From: Plectosphaerella cucumerina
Lineage: Eukaryota > Ascomycota > Sordariomycetes > Glomerellales > Plectosphaerellaceae
Assembly: GCA_020746995.1 (NCBI GenBank)
Contig: JAGPXD010000003.1
Coordinates: forward strand, 2,294,001 to 2,358,000
DNA length: 64,000 bases
Direction: 5' to 3'
Position 1 is the stretch's first letter; every line of letters begins with the position of its first letter. The position numbers and the translations under genes are program-made. The notes below the pieces were generated by a model that saw only the letters and a list, made by a program, of their open reading frames with translations, was not told where the DNA came from and made no database searches. This document shows, piece by piece, positions 1-11,834 of this stretch.

Positions 1-2
1 GC

Positions 3-137
3 TATGAGGGGTACGGCGAGGATCCGGGGTCGTCGTACTATGGGGAGGACGAGGTGGGACATCATGCCCGTGATAGGGATGAGCAGCAGGGGCGGCGGAC
101 AGAGTATCGGTATCGCACGAGGAGTGAGGGGCAGTGA
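3..137 (+). CDS. C-terminal end of an upstream gene (partial)
   Basis: An open frame enters from the left edge and stops with TGA at 135-137, giving 44 residues rich in Tyr, Gly, Glu and Arg and ending RTRSEGQ. The composition resembles the disordered, charged tail of a fungal protein, but no domain is visible and the family cannot be named. It would be convergent with the F-box gene to its right. The F-box frame is also open through this stretch on the other strand, so the call is tentative. Confidence 0.35.
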   Translation, partial: YEGYGEDPGSSYYGEDEVGHHARDRDEQQGRRTEYRYRTRSEGQ

Positions 138-145
138 GGAAACCT

Positions 146-171
146 CCCCCCCCCCCCCCCCCCCCCCCCCC
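146..171. repeat. Poly-C homopolymer tract (about 26 C)
   Basis: An uninterrupted run of C lies between two convergent coding frames. Such tracts are prone to length change and to base-calling error. Its true length matters because the F-box frame on the minus strand runs into it without a stop. Confidence 0.9.
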
Positions 172-281
172 AAGTAAGACTCGCCATTCCAAAATGAACA
201 AGATTTGAGTTCTCTTCGTGTCGACCTCGAATAAACCAGATAAACGGGCATGGAAGTCTATATTCGTATCATGTAGGCTAC

Positions 282-1728
282 ATCTTGGTATCAGGTAAGG
301 TAAGGTAAGGTCTGTCCAGCACAATGGAAAAGGCTGCAGCGTCCAGATCAGGTCCCATGCCACCTCGTTGTCGAGAAAAGTTCCAGATATTCCCGCATAT
401 TTGCACATTTTTTCCAGCTTCTCTGCTGTGGAAGCAGAATCGAAAGTGGCGATAAAGCCGAAGTGACCAAGATGAGGCGTGTACCGCAGCCGGGTCTCTT
501 CCAAGTACTCGCGGCAAGTTTCGGGAAAATCCTTGTCCCACCAGTCGTCGCCCTGGTTGCACCCGAGGTTATGGACGAAGAGCAGTGAGGTCAAACTCTT
601 GGGTAGAGTGCCGGGATGCCCAATCTTCTTATGACCGGGTCTCATACCCATGGAAAAGTTCCAGGGTACCGTCAAGTTCTTCATTTTGGTGAAGGGTCCG
701 AGGTCAATGGAGCCAAGGAGCGTCATGGGCGGGTCCTCGATTTCTGAACGTCCCCCGTAACACTCTGCTCCCAAACTGAGTATCTCCAGTGAGTCGTGCA
801 GACATGCCAAAGCTGCTGTCACTTGCCGTAGATCGATGCATGCTTCGTCCTCCGAGATGACCCCTGGATCTGACCCGTTCTCGTGGCGTAAGTTCCAGGC
901 TAGCTCTTTGAGCTCAGGGCATGCCGCGAGTATGGGAAGGGCTCTGCATTCGCGAATCTTGTCGAGGGCAAGATACCGCAGAGTCTGGGCTCGTGGTGGA
1001 AGTGGAAAAGGCCATGTGAAGTCGAAGGGATTGTCTATCGATAGGCGCAGACGCTGAATCGCAGGCAGGTAAAACCAGACGAGTAGCTCGGGGGTGTTCT
1101 TCCATAATGGATTGCCTCTAATGTGTGTGTTGGGCCTTTGGAAGATGCTTACGTCGCATAGTTTCGATAGATTTGACCAAGGGTCTTCAACGGAGGAATT
1201 AGTCCCGTCGTGGCACATCTTGGACTTCAAGGCGTGTATACAAGTCTGGTTGAGGAGGCGGTTATCTCTTGCGAAGTTGTCGAGGAGAGTGAGGCGGACG
1301 AGATTAGGGAGAAGCATGACAATCAAGGTCACGGCAGCATCCAAACTCCCTTCCCTCAAATCATCCTCCCATCTCTCTGTGTGTGGGAAGTGAGTGCCGC
1401 GGATAAGCAATGACGCCTTCTCTTGGTCGAACGTCAGTGGGATCTTTGGCACGTGGTAAACCCGAGGTGTACTGCCGCAGCCGCCTTGTAATTCGAGAGA
1501 TTTGACCAGATATCGAAGACTCTGGTTGTCAATGAGCGTTCGTAATAGCTTGGATACGGGTGGAAGCTTGTAGTTGAGCCAGTCCATTGTGATGTTCCGG
1601 TAGAGTTGTTCTGTCGCAACACTGTGCAAACGCCGGTCCACTGTTGCAAGGGATAGGCAGTCCTCCTCAGTGGCATGGAGAAGGATGGCCGATAATATTT
1701 CCGTCGGCAAGTCAGAAATAGAAGGCAT
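282..1728 (-). CDS. F-box protein with LRR-like body; 3' end unresolved
   Basis: The minus-strand frame beginning with ATG at 1728 encodes an N-terminal F-box: ISDLPTEILSAILLHATEED at residues 4-23, then CLSLATVDRRLHSVATEQLY. About 430 residues follow with scattered leucine-rich segments such as LRRLRLSIDN-like and LRYLALDKI stretches. F-box proteins join substrates to the SCF ubiquitin ligase; the substrate here is unknown. No in-frame stop occurs between 1728 and the left edge of the window, through the poly-C tract, so the true end must come from an intron or an indel. One weak option is a 52-bp intron from a GTGGCA donor near 373, which would bring in a TGA soon after. The left limit given here is nominal. 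F-box identity is good; the gene structure is uncertain. Confidence 0.6.
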
Positions 1729-2380
1729 GGCGTTTGTATTCGACCATCTGATAATGGCATGACTTCATTCGGCTGCTGGCGCATGTAGTGTCAGAACTTG
1801 AAGTGTAGTAGACTCCGGCGAGGCCCTCCCCGTCTGAGTCAGTCTCGAGTCATTCCTGTAGGTTAGGTAAGCAGCTGTTTATTCCCCTGACTGTGGAGGT
1901 CGTCGTGGAGGACAGTGGTGCCCCTTTCTTATTCGCACGGGCCTTCCACCTGTGACTTGAACTTGCAAACCCAGCCTCGGTGTTTGAACGTCACCCCTTA
2001 TCCCCCGACGTTCTGCTCAACACCTCGAATTTCAGGGCTGAGTTTCTCTCAGTAACCAGACATCATTGTGGAGAGTGACCAGGGTGTATATCGAGGGAGT
2101 GTTGTTTGCAGAGTGAGCTGTCTTGAGACCCCTGGCGGTGTGCAGCCGCCCGCGTGACTAAGCAGGTGCTACTGTACCGTGACCTGCCATGGCCCAACAA
2201 ACGCCCTCCCTCGGGAGACAAACGGTCTACACCTGGTTACCTCCAAGTCTACCTTTCATACCTAGATGGCATGAACACCCCCTTCCGCCCAAAACCACCC
2301 GGAATAGTCTGGTCACATCTCTAGGCGGACTTCTCTCCTGGTCGGCGCAGTAGCGGAAGTCCCACCCCCCTAACCTCACG
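1729..2380. other. Intergenic region between divergent genes
   Basis: This 650-bp gap separates the F-box gene (minus) from the DUF7587-like gene (plus) and should hold both promoters. No tRNA, repeat or further coding frame is visible. A clear TATA box was not found. Confidence 0.6.
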
Positions 2381-4080
2381 ATGGACCACAGGAACCACAA
2401 CGCATCACAGGTAAGAGGGTGCCATCGTCGCCACCGCCCACATGAGCTCCGTTGACACTAGCAACGCGCCCGCCAGGCAGTCAGGAGTGAGACTGATGTC
2501 GATCTCTCGAGGACACTCGACCAGATCGCCCAAGCCACTTCGGCCCTCACCAAACTTCACGCCCAACTGCAGATGCTACGTGACCATGGCAACGAATCAG
2601 CGCCAGACGACACGAACCTTGCAAAGGTCTACGATGACGTCCGGCGCCTCACTAAAGTGTGCGGCAGTTTAGCTTCCGCGACCGAGCATGCCATCTTCCG
2701 CCGCCTCCATGCAATCGCCGGAGCCACAGAGGCTCACATAGCGATGCTGCTGGAATATTTCGAAGACGAGATCAAGACGATCATCAAAGAAGCGTCATTA
2801 ACCTCGACTACTGGTGCTCAGCCCGCTCTGTGGAAGATTGCCGAAGTGTGTTATGAGGAGGCCCGGAAACCTCGCGGCATGTTGAACTCCCGGTCACAGC
2901 TCAACGAATACGCTCTGCACCTCGTTGGGGTACAGTACCTTTCCGACAGAGACTGTCATGTAGACTGGGACCTTGAACCGACATGGCACATTCTGCCAGC
3001 CCTACAATCCTGGGTTGACTTCTGGGCAAGAACGATGATGAATTGCCCCTCTGGACCAACTCTGTTCCGCCTGCACTTGTTTGGTCCATCCAAACGCGAC
3101 ATGTCGCGTCTATTCCCTATCCATACTCAGATTCCACGATATCTATTTCGGGCATTTGACCGTCGAGACACGTCTGGTGGGGGCTCTGGCGCCGTCGTCT
3201 CGGCGAGATGGCAGCACGCAGGGGAAGAGACTTTGGGAGACATATTGAGCCTCGACCCCAGCGACGGCTTGAATATGCTGCTTCGCCACCTGAACAAGCC
3301 TCTTTTCTCGAGCGACAATGACAGCAACCTCAAGTCGTGGAGCAGCTCCCTCATATTCGTGATCCGATATGCGGTTTGGAGGGCGGCAAAGCGCGGTGTC
3401 GCTGCATCAGAAGTCCAGATTTGCGTCGTGGACACGACCAAATTTCCTCCAGCACAGTTTGTGAGGGACAAGTGGCTCCTTCGAGCCTACAAGGATCTAC
3501 CGATGACACGCCACGAAAGCGACTTCGTCGATCTCCGACTCAATGAAGCGTACAACAACGGCGAGTTCCTCTCTCAGGGTCGGGTCGACGTGACAGGCCG
3601 CTCAGCCGTCTTTGCCCTTGCGGATCTTGAAGGTCATGGGTTATCAGAGCTCTACCCTGAGCTCTTCGCCCCTCCATCGCAGAACGGCGGCTGGACCAAG
3701 CGAGTCAAGACTCTACGTTCCGAATGGTCCAAGCTATGCTTGACGCCCAGGAAAGACATCGACAACGCACTCCGCGTAGCAGATCTATGCTTCGGCGACG
3801 CCTTTGACCAAACTGAGATCGTTCTTCTCCTCATGGCATTCAAGGAACGCTGGCTGAACGGTACGTACCCAGTTGTCCTAGAATACAGGGCATGCTTGGT
3901 TCTTCCATCTAACCCATGGCAGGCCCCAACAATATGGAGGAGACGGTTCTGCCAGATGAGCCCATTGAAGTCCGCCGATTCGTGGATAGGGAGACCAAGT
4001 TCACGAGACGCACGCGTGGCAGGCCCTTGGCCGACGAATTGGGCGATTTCTTCCGTGCCTCGGCCCATCCGGACGCTTGA
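2381..4080 (+). CDS. DUF7587-like protein with N-terminal coiled coil
   Basis: Three exons fit a single frame: 2381-2410, 2477-3860 and 3923-4080. The introns are 66 bp (GTAAGA...CCAG) and 62 bp (GTACGT...GCAG, with a CTAAC branch site), and the product is 523 residues. Residues about 12-60 form a heptad-rich coiled coil (TLDQIAQATSALTKLHAQLQ). Residues about 230-390 (PRYLFRAFDRR ... SLIFVIRYAVW ... VSEVQICVVDT-like ... GLSELYPEL) match the pattern I know from fungal DUF7587 proteins, whose biochemical role is unknown. The tail is charged (RRFVDRETKFTRRTRGR). Without the last intron the frame would run on into an unrelated end, so splicing decides the C-terminus. DUF7587 proteins are lineage-specific and often occur in accessory regions. 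The assignment is by recollection of the motif pattern, not by search. Confidence 0.75.
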
Positions 4081-5007
4081 CGATTTCTTCTCTTCTCCCT
4101 AGTTTTGAGGTAGAATACCTACGTCCTGGTCCCAGCAAACGGTCTTTCGGTGGGACCAATGCATCCGTGCCTTGTTCTTGGCAATTCGTCGGGGCGCTGT
4201 CGCATGGGACCTACAGATGTCGGACTCGACCCCGTGTACATGATCCATCCAGCCTGACTAATAGCACAAGTTCTGTTCATCGTGAACGTTGATCCAGATG
4301 CTTCAAAAATCCCCCACACGACGCAAGAATGTCGTCATGGCTCGTGGGACCCGGACCCTGAAATGGACCCTCGCTCGACATCCCCGAATTGGACCCTTCA
4401 TCCTGGAAGTCGGTTCGCCCCTGGGCGGACTCCTCGCGTCGGCGCCAAGTCCCGAAAAGGCCTGGCCCAGGTCCTCCATGTTCCCGTCCATCTCGCTCCC
4501 TTCTCACGCGAGGCGAAGCCCGTTAGCGAGGTACATGCAGAACCCCTCACACCCAGTTCTCCGCCAGGCACGCGGCGCCCCGCCCGCCCTTCGAGTCAGT
4601 GTGTCCAGGCTCGACCCGCTCCCCGGAACAAAACCTCCTACAACGCCATTTCAATCCCCAGCCCCGACGCTCACCTCAACCAATTCCCCAAATCGTCAAC
4701 TCGACCGAACTCCCCGGTGCCACCGCAGGTCTCGACCGACGCGCGCATGGTGTAGCAGCACCCCCGAATCCTCGGCCCAGCGAAACACCACTCGAGAATC
4801 GAAAGCCGACCGGCTGGGCGGCCAGCAAGGACGCCGCGCCCGGGAACCACGCACCCCGAAGGCAGCCCCATCGATCCTTGGTATGGCAATCGGCGATCCA
4901 GGCATCGTCCCCGATCTCCTCCCGCCATCACCTCGTCCTCGCCCCCGCCACCAGTCCGCAACCACCACGACGTCCGAATCCCGGGCCCGGCCCCGGCTGG
5001 CACACCG
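4081..5007. other. Upstream region of GATA gene, probably including 5' exon(s)
   Basis: From about 4870 to 5007 the frame continuous with the GATA gene's first assigned exon is open and strongly C/G-ending, so the protein very likely extends upstream of 5008. That frame meets a TAG at about 4753, and all three frames are Pro/Arg/Ser rich, so I could not place the 5' splice junction or true start. Nothing else is recognisable between 4081 and 4280. Confidence 0.5.
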
Positions 5008-5839
5008 ATGCCCCTCGCGTCCGACGGCACCGACCCCGACCAGCCTCCCCCGGGCCCGCCCGGCCCCGTCGCCGGCGATGTCGTCCCGCCAGAGCATCAT
5101 CACGAGCCCCCGGCCCTGAGCGACGCGGCCGAGGCGCAGGCCATGGCCGCCGTGAGCATGCAGAGGGTCAGCAGACTCCTCCTGCCTTTTGCCAGACATG
5201 CCCCGCAAACCCTGACAACCTCCCGCAGATCCACCACGGCGCCTACGAGCTCCTCCGCTTCTCGGAGATATTTCCCGGCGGAACGACGTCCATGTCCAGC
5301 CAGGGCGAGACGGCCGAAGGCAATGCCGCCCTCGCCGGGCCCTCATCGAGCCACGCCGCCCTGATGGCCATGGCAAAGTCCTCCGATGGCATCGTCTCCG
5401 AGATCCGCCACATGACCGCCCTCGCCGCCCGCGCCGAGGGCGCCGGCGTCTCCTTCAACCTGCCGCCGCCGGGCCGGGACACCAACCCAACGCCGCACGG
5501 CAAGCGGCATCACGGCAGCCGTCGGGCCTCGGGGGACATGTCATCGCGTAAGCGGGTGCGTCTGCGTCTCTCTTCCCTTTCTATCTCGGCCGTTGACTCC
5601 CCCCCCCCCCGCCACAGAAAAGCAGCATCGTCCGCACGACGTGCCACGAGTGCCACCGCGCCGAGACGCCGCAGTGGCGTCCCGGCCCCGACGGGCCAAA
5701 CACCCTGTGCAACGTGTGCGGGCTCCTGTACGCCAAGCGCCAGGGCCGCCACAAGGGAAGCAGCAAGGAGGGCAGCAAGGGGGGAAGCCGGGAGAATAGC
5801 AAAAAGGCCGCCAGCTGCGCCATGTCGTGGCCATCATGA
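5008..5839 (+). CDS. GATA-type zinc-finger transcription factor
   Basis: Three exons join in phase: 5008-5166, 5229-5555 and 5618-5839. The introns are 62 bp each, with CTGAC and TTGAC branch sites. The modelled product is 235 residues; the 5' end is uncertain (see the upstream entry). A single C-terminal zinc finger begins with CHEC and ends with CNVC, with 18 residues between the Cys pairs and the core TPQWRPGPDGPNTL; this is the fungal GATA class. The finger is followed by a Lys/Arg/Ser tail (KRQGRHKGSSKEGSKGG). The middle exon carries a short conserved-looking helix, IHHGAYELLRFSEIF, and another Ala/Arg helix. The first modelled exon is Pro-rich. It should be nuclear, binding GATA sites. 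Its finger resembles that of the convergent neighbour at 6224-6952, which points to a duplicated pair. It does not look like WC-2 or AreA from the finger alone. Confidence 0.72.
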
Positions 5840-6223
5840 GGATGGGCAGAGGGATGATGATGAAGAGACGGAGAGGTTGGATGATATGACTGAGCTTGCG
5901 ATACCCCCTTTGGATTTTTTACTTTGGATTGTTTCGGCATGGGAAAGCGTCATGGAAATGGGTTGGTTGGCGGTGTGTCCGCCCAGGCATACCGGGCATT
6001 ATGATTTTTGTCTCGCACATACATAGCGACGGGTCTTGCGCTTTTAGGCGCACATGATAGAACGTCTTGTTTGGATAGATCCATGAAAGTATGTACTATA
6101 AGCTTCATGTGCCAGGTCCATCCTGTAGTCAATCTTGTCCCGTTCCCAACGCTATGTTATGTCTCTTCAAAACCCCGAAAGTTTACGACTTCAATCTGTT
6201 ACCAAATACCTTATGATACCAGC
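5840..6223. other. Shared 3' region of the two convergent GATA genes
   Basis: This 384-bp stretch lies between the stop codons of the two GATA genes and must hold both 3' UTRs and terminators. It is more AT-rich than the flanks. No gene or repeat was seen. Confidence 0.6.
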
Positions 6224-6952
6224 TCAACCCCAGCCATCCTCCCCATTAATATACTTCCTCCTCTCCCTCCTCGCAAACAACAGCCCACACACATTACACA
6301 ACGTCCTCCTCCCATCAGGCCCCGGCCTCCATTTAGGCGTATCCTCAACCCCGCACCGGCGACACGACACGACCGTCTCACGCGTCTGCCAACGTCAGCA
6401 CCATCATCAGGGTATGTCCGCACGATACGATACTACTCACCCTCTTCCTCTTCCCCCCCGACGGCATCGCATTACGCGTCTTCCACCGCTGCAAGCTCTG
6501 CGCGTCGGACACGCTGCTATCGAGGCCGCGCATCAGCAGCATGGACGGATCAATGTCGGGCATCGGTTCCGGGAGGATAGTCGAGTCGTCGGCGAATGTG
6601 TCGGTGGCCACGACGACGCGCCATGCGCTGTTGAGGCGTACGCCGTCCGGGCTTGAGGCGACCTGGTCCAGGGGCGTTAGTATCTTAATGGGCATCAGGG
6701 CAGGGGACGACACACCCTCCGCAGGCGCCGGGGCGGGGCGCACGCGGGTACGATGGCGGATAGAGGCGAGACGGGCGGCACGGAGGAGTTGTGAGCCCTG
6801 CCGAGGAGGGAGTCGGCGTCATCGTCGTCATCGTCGGTCATGGGCGCGGAAACCATGTCGGGCATGGAGCGGTTTGCCTTGACGTCGGCCGACCTCAGCG
6901 CTGGGTGGCCGGCTCGCCTGGGCACCACGCGCCGGAGAGAGTCGTGATCCAT
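6224..6952 (-). CDS. Small GATA-type zinc-finger protein
   Basis: Three exons on the minus strand join in phase: 6952-6752, 6683-6441 and 6385-6224. The introns are 68 bp (weak donor GTACCC, acceptor TAAG) and 55 bp (perfect GTGAGT donor, GGCAG acceptor). The product is 201 residues. Its last exon encodes a CX2C-18-CX2C finger (Cys at about residues 156, 159, 178 and 181; core TPKWRPGPDGRRTL, then CNVCGLLFARR), so it is a GATA factor like its convergent neighbour. Residues about 38-50 hold an acidic run (TDDDDDDADS), possibly an activation region. No single open frame contains the finger together with the N-terminus, so the gene is easy to miss in an unspliced scan. The first intron is the least certain part, because its donor is poor. 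Confidence 0.68.
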
Positions 6953-7862
6953 GGTGTTGTTTGTTGGTGATGTGCCAAGTGAAGCTGTCCAGGTCGCAGT
7001 GGCTGAGACGTCTGTTCTATTGTCATATTGGTCCAGGAGAACCTATGACGACAAGGGCATGTCGCAGCGTTGGCGTCTAATTCCCCCGTGGGTGCCGAAA
7101 TCGACGATGTTGCAAAGGGGATGTCCGGAGCTTTGTGCCCTTAGGTTGGGGATGTCAAGTCAGATCACAGAACACATGTGGGCGGGGAAGGACGGGAGTG
7201 CTTCGTCGCCACGTCGGGTCGGATGCGGGAACCTACGACGGGACAGACGGACGGTTCCTTCGGCACCTGGAGGGGGGAAACAAAACGGGGGATTGTCCAA
7301 AAGTCCCACGAATTCATCGTGGTGCTCCCGCTGTCACTAGCCCGCCCTCGCTAATGCACGGCCAACATGGCCAGGCCACGGGGGCGTCCGTGGGGTCCCC
7401 TTGCCGGGATCGATTTCTCTCCCGACGATTGCAAGGCACATGCGAGATGGGGGGAATGCCTGGGCGCTGTCCCATCGGGGATTGTAACCGATCTTTGGGG
7501 TGGCCCCAGGGGATGACGTCGGCCTGACGTTTCTAGCGCCGCCCGATTTTCAGGGTCTTGGTCCCGCTTTTGGGTCTGTCTAGCGCACGACGCCAGGGCC
7601 TGGGCCTCAAAGTTGGTCAGATGGGATGGCACCGGACTGTACAGACTGGGTAGACTGGGTGGACTGTGTCAGACGGCGTCAGACTGTGTTACAGCCGAGG
7701 TGAGTGCTCAGTACCTTTTCGGTAGTTGAGAATACGTGATGTGAGAAGTGTAGATATACGTAGATGTCATGTAAATGTGCTGTAGATGTGCGTAGATATG
7801 CTGCATGTGCCCTGTGCCAGCCTCAACTCCAATGCTACCGTCTATACCCATGTTACTCCACC
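6953..7862. other. Intergenic region
   Basis: This is the promoter side of the small GATA gene and the 3' flank of the histidine kinase. The right half contains short TAGATGTG/TAGATATG-like near-repeats (about 7745-7800). No coding frame with convincing codon use was seen. Confidence 0.5.
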
Positions 7863-10800
7863 CTATGCCTGCCGCGCCCCCAATTGCCTCTCCCCTAGAA
7901 TCCTGTTCAGCTCTTTGAGCTTCACCGGCTTGGTCAAGAACAGGTCGATGCCGCTTGCAAACGCCTCCTGCTGCGCAGACTCGCTCGCGAGGCCCGACAG
8001 CGCAAAGATGTAAGACCGCGGCAAATGCTGCTCCCGCTCGAAACCCCTGATGAGCCGCGTCGATTCGAAACCGTCCATGACCGGCATGGAAATGTCCATA
8101 AAGATACACTTGTACCGCCCGCCACTCTCCCGCACCGCATCGAACGCTTGCTGCCCGTTTGTCGCCGTGTCAAAGTCGTGACCAAGCTTCCTCATGTGAT
8201 GGCTAATCATCTTGAGGTTCACCGGGTTGTCGTCGACCAGGAGGAAAGTCGCCGTCAACGCCGGTGGCTCTTTCGAGCTTCCTGGCTCAGCCATCTGCAC
8301 TGGAGTGGCGGCTGAACCTTCTTCAGTAGCTACCCGCACGGGCAGGTCTATTGGTGTCGCAGGCTCCTCTTTCGTCTGCGTCTCGTCCAGCGACAGCCCG
8401 GGTTCTGAGCCTGGTAACAATGCTGGACTATCTCCTACTTCAGTCGGCGTCTCTGGAGGCGGTGGGGGCGGCGATATTCCGGGGTTCGTCGGGGGCAGAT
8501 CTGGAGTTCCAGACGCCCCTGGCAACGACGGTTCACTGGTACCACCCGACAGTGTTGATGAGTTGACCCTACCCGAGTGGGAGCTTGTCCATCTTCGGAA
8601 GCTCAGCAGGAGAATCTTTGCCAGCTTCCGCGGGCCAACACTGTGTCGAGCGGGTCAGTCAATCACAGGAGTAAAAGCAAACAGTCAAGACTTACGGTTG
8701 CGATACAAACTCCAAGACCCCCGACCTGACGTGATTGAATGCTGGCGACGTCGAGAGGCGCCGAGCCACTAGCTGATCACCGCAAATGACCACGATCGGA
8801 ACCGAAGCATTGCCTCGCCTTGCGCGGAAAGCGTGCGTCAGGTTGGCCTCGTCGCAGAGCACAAAGTCAGGCAGTAGTTCCTGTTCCTGCCCGGGCTCAA
8901 TGACGTGCAGCTTGAGCCAGTCGCGACAGGTCTTCGTAAGGGCCTCTTGCGGATTGAACTGTGTCTGCCCAGAATCCTTCGCCCCAAGCGTTGCTGTAGA
9001 GCTCATGAGGCGCACACGAAGGCCTTGAAGTTCCGCCACCTGAGCGTCAAACTCATCCACTCCGTCGCTCTCAAGTGCCGACCCGGGAGGCGGTGTAGGT
9101 GTTGGTTGCAGTGGCAGCTTCACACGGACAGTCGTGCCCTCCCCGATCTTGCTCTGCACCTGAACGGAGCCACCTAAGCTCGTGGTGATCTTTTTGACAA
9201 GGCTGAGTCCAAGTCCCGCGCCGGCAGCCAGCGAGTTCTCTTGGGAAAAGGGCAAGAACAGTTTGTTCTGGAGATAGTCCTCGCTGATGCCCTGGCCCGA
9301 GTCCACCACGGTGAGCTCAACAATGCGCGTGTTGCGGGCATGGGACGGAGATTGCTGACGAAGCGTAACCTTGACGAATCCCTTGCTTGTGTACTTGAGA
9401 GAGTTGCCGAGAATGTTCATGATGATGCGTCGGAGTGCGCCGGGCTGCGATCGGAATATCCACGACGGTTGCGCATCAATGTCGAGGCCGACGGCCACGT
9501 CTCCGAGAATGATGTTGAGGTTTCCTGACTTGTTTTTGCCCGCAATGATGTTCTCCACAGCCTGCATTGTGTCGAGCCTTCTCAGGCCCTCCGGGTTTTG
9601 GTGTCCAGACAACCCCGACCCGCCGAGCTCGGCGAGGGAAAAGCGTTGAAAGTTGAAACCCGCGGTCAAACTTTCCACAACCTCCTCGGCAAGAACGGCA
9701 ACGTCGACATCAGATGTGATGCTCATCATGCCAGCCTCAATCGAATTGCGACGCGCAAGCGATCTGGAGGTGGCGCCCTGCGCGGCCCGAGTACCCCGTT
9801 TCTTCGCAGACGAGACAAAGTTGTTAATTTTACTCCAGTCGAGCAAGTGATCCATAGTATCGAGGAGTGTCCGGCCACACGTCTCCACCGAGTGAAGGAC
9901 ATCGCCTTGGAACGCGTCAAGAGGTGTGTCCTGCAGAAGCTCGACGCCAAGGACAACGCCGTGCAGGGGCGACCTGAGCTCGTGCGACAGGGAGCTCAGC
10001 AGATCCGTCTTTGCCCTGTCAACCGAGATTGACTTGACTCGAGCGACCTCACTCATGATGACCGCTCCGAAGGCTCGCATGTAGGACATCTCGCCCTCGA
10101 CGGTGAAGACGCGTGTAGGCGTCTTGGTGTAGGCGAAGCCGCCGGCAAACCATCGCCCCCGCTGGTCATCCCAGACTGGGATGAGCATAACGCTCCTGGC
10201 GCCGGAGAACATGGCGGCCATAAGTTTACCCTCGTTCTGACGCGAGAAGCGGCGCTTTGCGCTCAGCCTCTTGGTCTGACGCTGGGGCTGCGAGGCTACA
10301 GGCGGCAGTAGGGAGGTCAAGCCACCGTCGGTCGTCTCCGGGGACATGGCCGCCTCGTCATTGGAAAAGTCGCTCGTCTGAATATTTCCGCCCTCATCGA
10401 AATTGAAGATCTTGCCGTGGGGGTAGCGGTGGAGGAGCCTGGACAGGAGCTTCTCTGGGATCATGGTGTGACTTTGATGCTGGGCGGTACCGTCGATGCT
10501 TGACGACGCAGATGTAGAAAAGCCAAGGATGTCGCACATGACATCTTCCGGCGGGGTCTGATCGGACGAATACGTCGATGACCCGGTTTTGTCTTCCTCA
10601 CTGGAGGAGGATGAGGAGGATGAGGAAGCGTGGTGAACACCGGCCTTTGTGGAGGCGAGCCCACCAAAGGACCCGATGCTGGCGTCCAGGAACAGAACAC
10701 CCTCCACCTCGATGGATTCCCGTATAATGTTGGCTGCCTTTGCAAAGACGTGATCAATGCTGTCCGGCGTCTCGCGGCCTTCTTCCTGTGAGGAACCTGC

Positions 10801-11834
10801 CGGGGCTGCTGCCGGGGCGGCACCTTCTGGAGGCGGCATCCGCGGAAACATGTAATCATTTGCGATATTGTCAGGTGCTGGTGATGCCGAGGAGAGGGGC
10901 TCATCGGAGGGACTCGCAACGCTTCTGGCGTGTGAGGTGGCCCGCAACAGCTGTTGTCTCTGGTTGAGGACCCCTTCTGCTCCCGAGCCCGAACCCCCGC
11001 TTCCTCGTTCGTCCTGCCATCCAGCCATGGTTGTCTGGCCCTCGACGAAACTCCCGAGCCCGCGAACCATGCGGTCCGCCCGGCGGTGGGCGGCGGCCGA
11101 GCGGCGAGCCTCAAACCGCGACATGATGATGCCGGACACGTCTTGCATCAAGCGCACTGATATGTCGTCGAGACCCTCCCGCGGCACGTCGTCGAGAACG
11201 CAGAAAAAGCCAATGTCGATGCCCCGATGGGAGCGGATGGGGACCCCGGCGTAGAAGCGGTGGCCCGGCCAGCCCCTACAGTATAAAGAGTCGGCAGTCC
11301 GGCCGTCCAAGGTCATATCTGGGATGATGGTGATCGGCAGGCTGGTGGTTGCGTTCAGGGGGGCGGCGCCTGTGGTGTGGGCTGCAGTCGCATCGTGGTC
11401 CGCAAGGACCCTGGCGCAAACGCCAGCAGGGCGTGGGACGGCGGTGCCGCAAAGCCACAGCTCGCGCGTAGCCATGTCCCGCGCCGCCATGGACGGGGTC
11501 AACGGGACGGTCGGTGTCGCCTCGGCCACGACATACTGGTACTGGCTGTCGAAGAGGGAGATCAGAGCGCGCTTGGCTTGTAGACGGAGGACGGCCAGCT
11601 GGGCGTAGGTGATGAGGGAGGCATCGGAGCAGGAGGTTAGGTTCTCGGCCGGCGCTGGTTCCGAGGTAGGGTCGGATCGCACCGTCTTGCCGATGAGGGA
11701 CGAGTCATATCTGCGTCGCGAGGTCAATGGGAATCTTCGGGTGGTCGAGGGTGGTAGAGGAGAATGTACTTGAACGTCTCTCTTTCGCGGACGGCCTCGG
11801 AGATGTTCTTGGAGGAACTGTGGTTGGTCGTCAT
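7863..11834 (-). CDS. Cytosolic hybrid histidine kinase (GAF - HisKA - HATPase - receiver)
   Basis: Three exons join in phase: 11834-11770, 11710-8696 and 8640-7863. The introns are 59 bp (GTACAT...GCAG, TTGAC branch) and 55 bp (GTAAGT...ACAG), and the product is 1285 residues. The short first exon supplies the start (MTTNHSSSKN) and the VRERETFKY segment that commonly opens this fungal class. A GAF-like region spans about 60-230. A linker includes a Ser run. The H-box SLSHELRSPLHG has its phospho-accepting His near residue 598. The ATPase domain carries GALRRIIMNILGNSLKY and GAGLGLSLVKK. A C-terminal receiver domain (about 1157-1275) has the acceptor Asp in FMDISMPVMDG and the conserved Lys in LTKPVKL. 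No membrane segment is visible, so sensing is likely intracellular. It would feed a phosphorelay through an HPt protein and response regulators. The ligand is unknown. Confidence 0.88.

Noticed and set aside
4599..6026. 475-codon plus-strand frame through the GATA locus
   Set aside because: It runs through two good introns and destroys the zinc finger; only its 5229-5555 part is real coding sequence.
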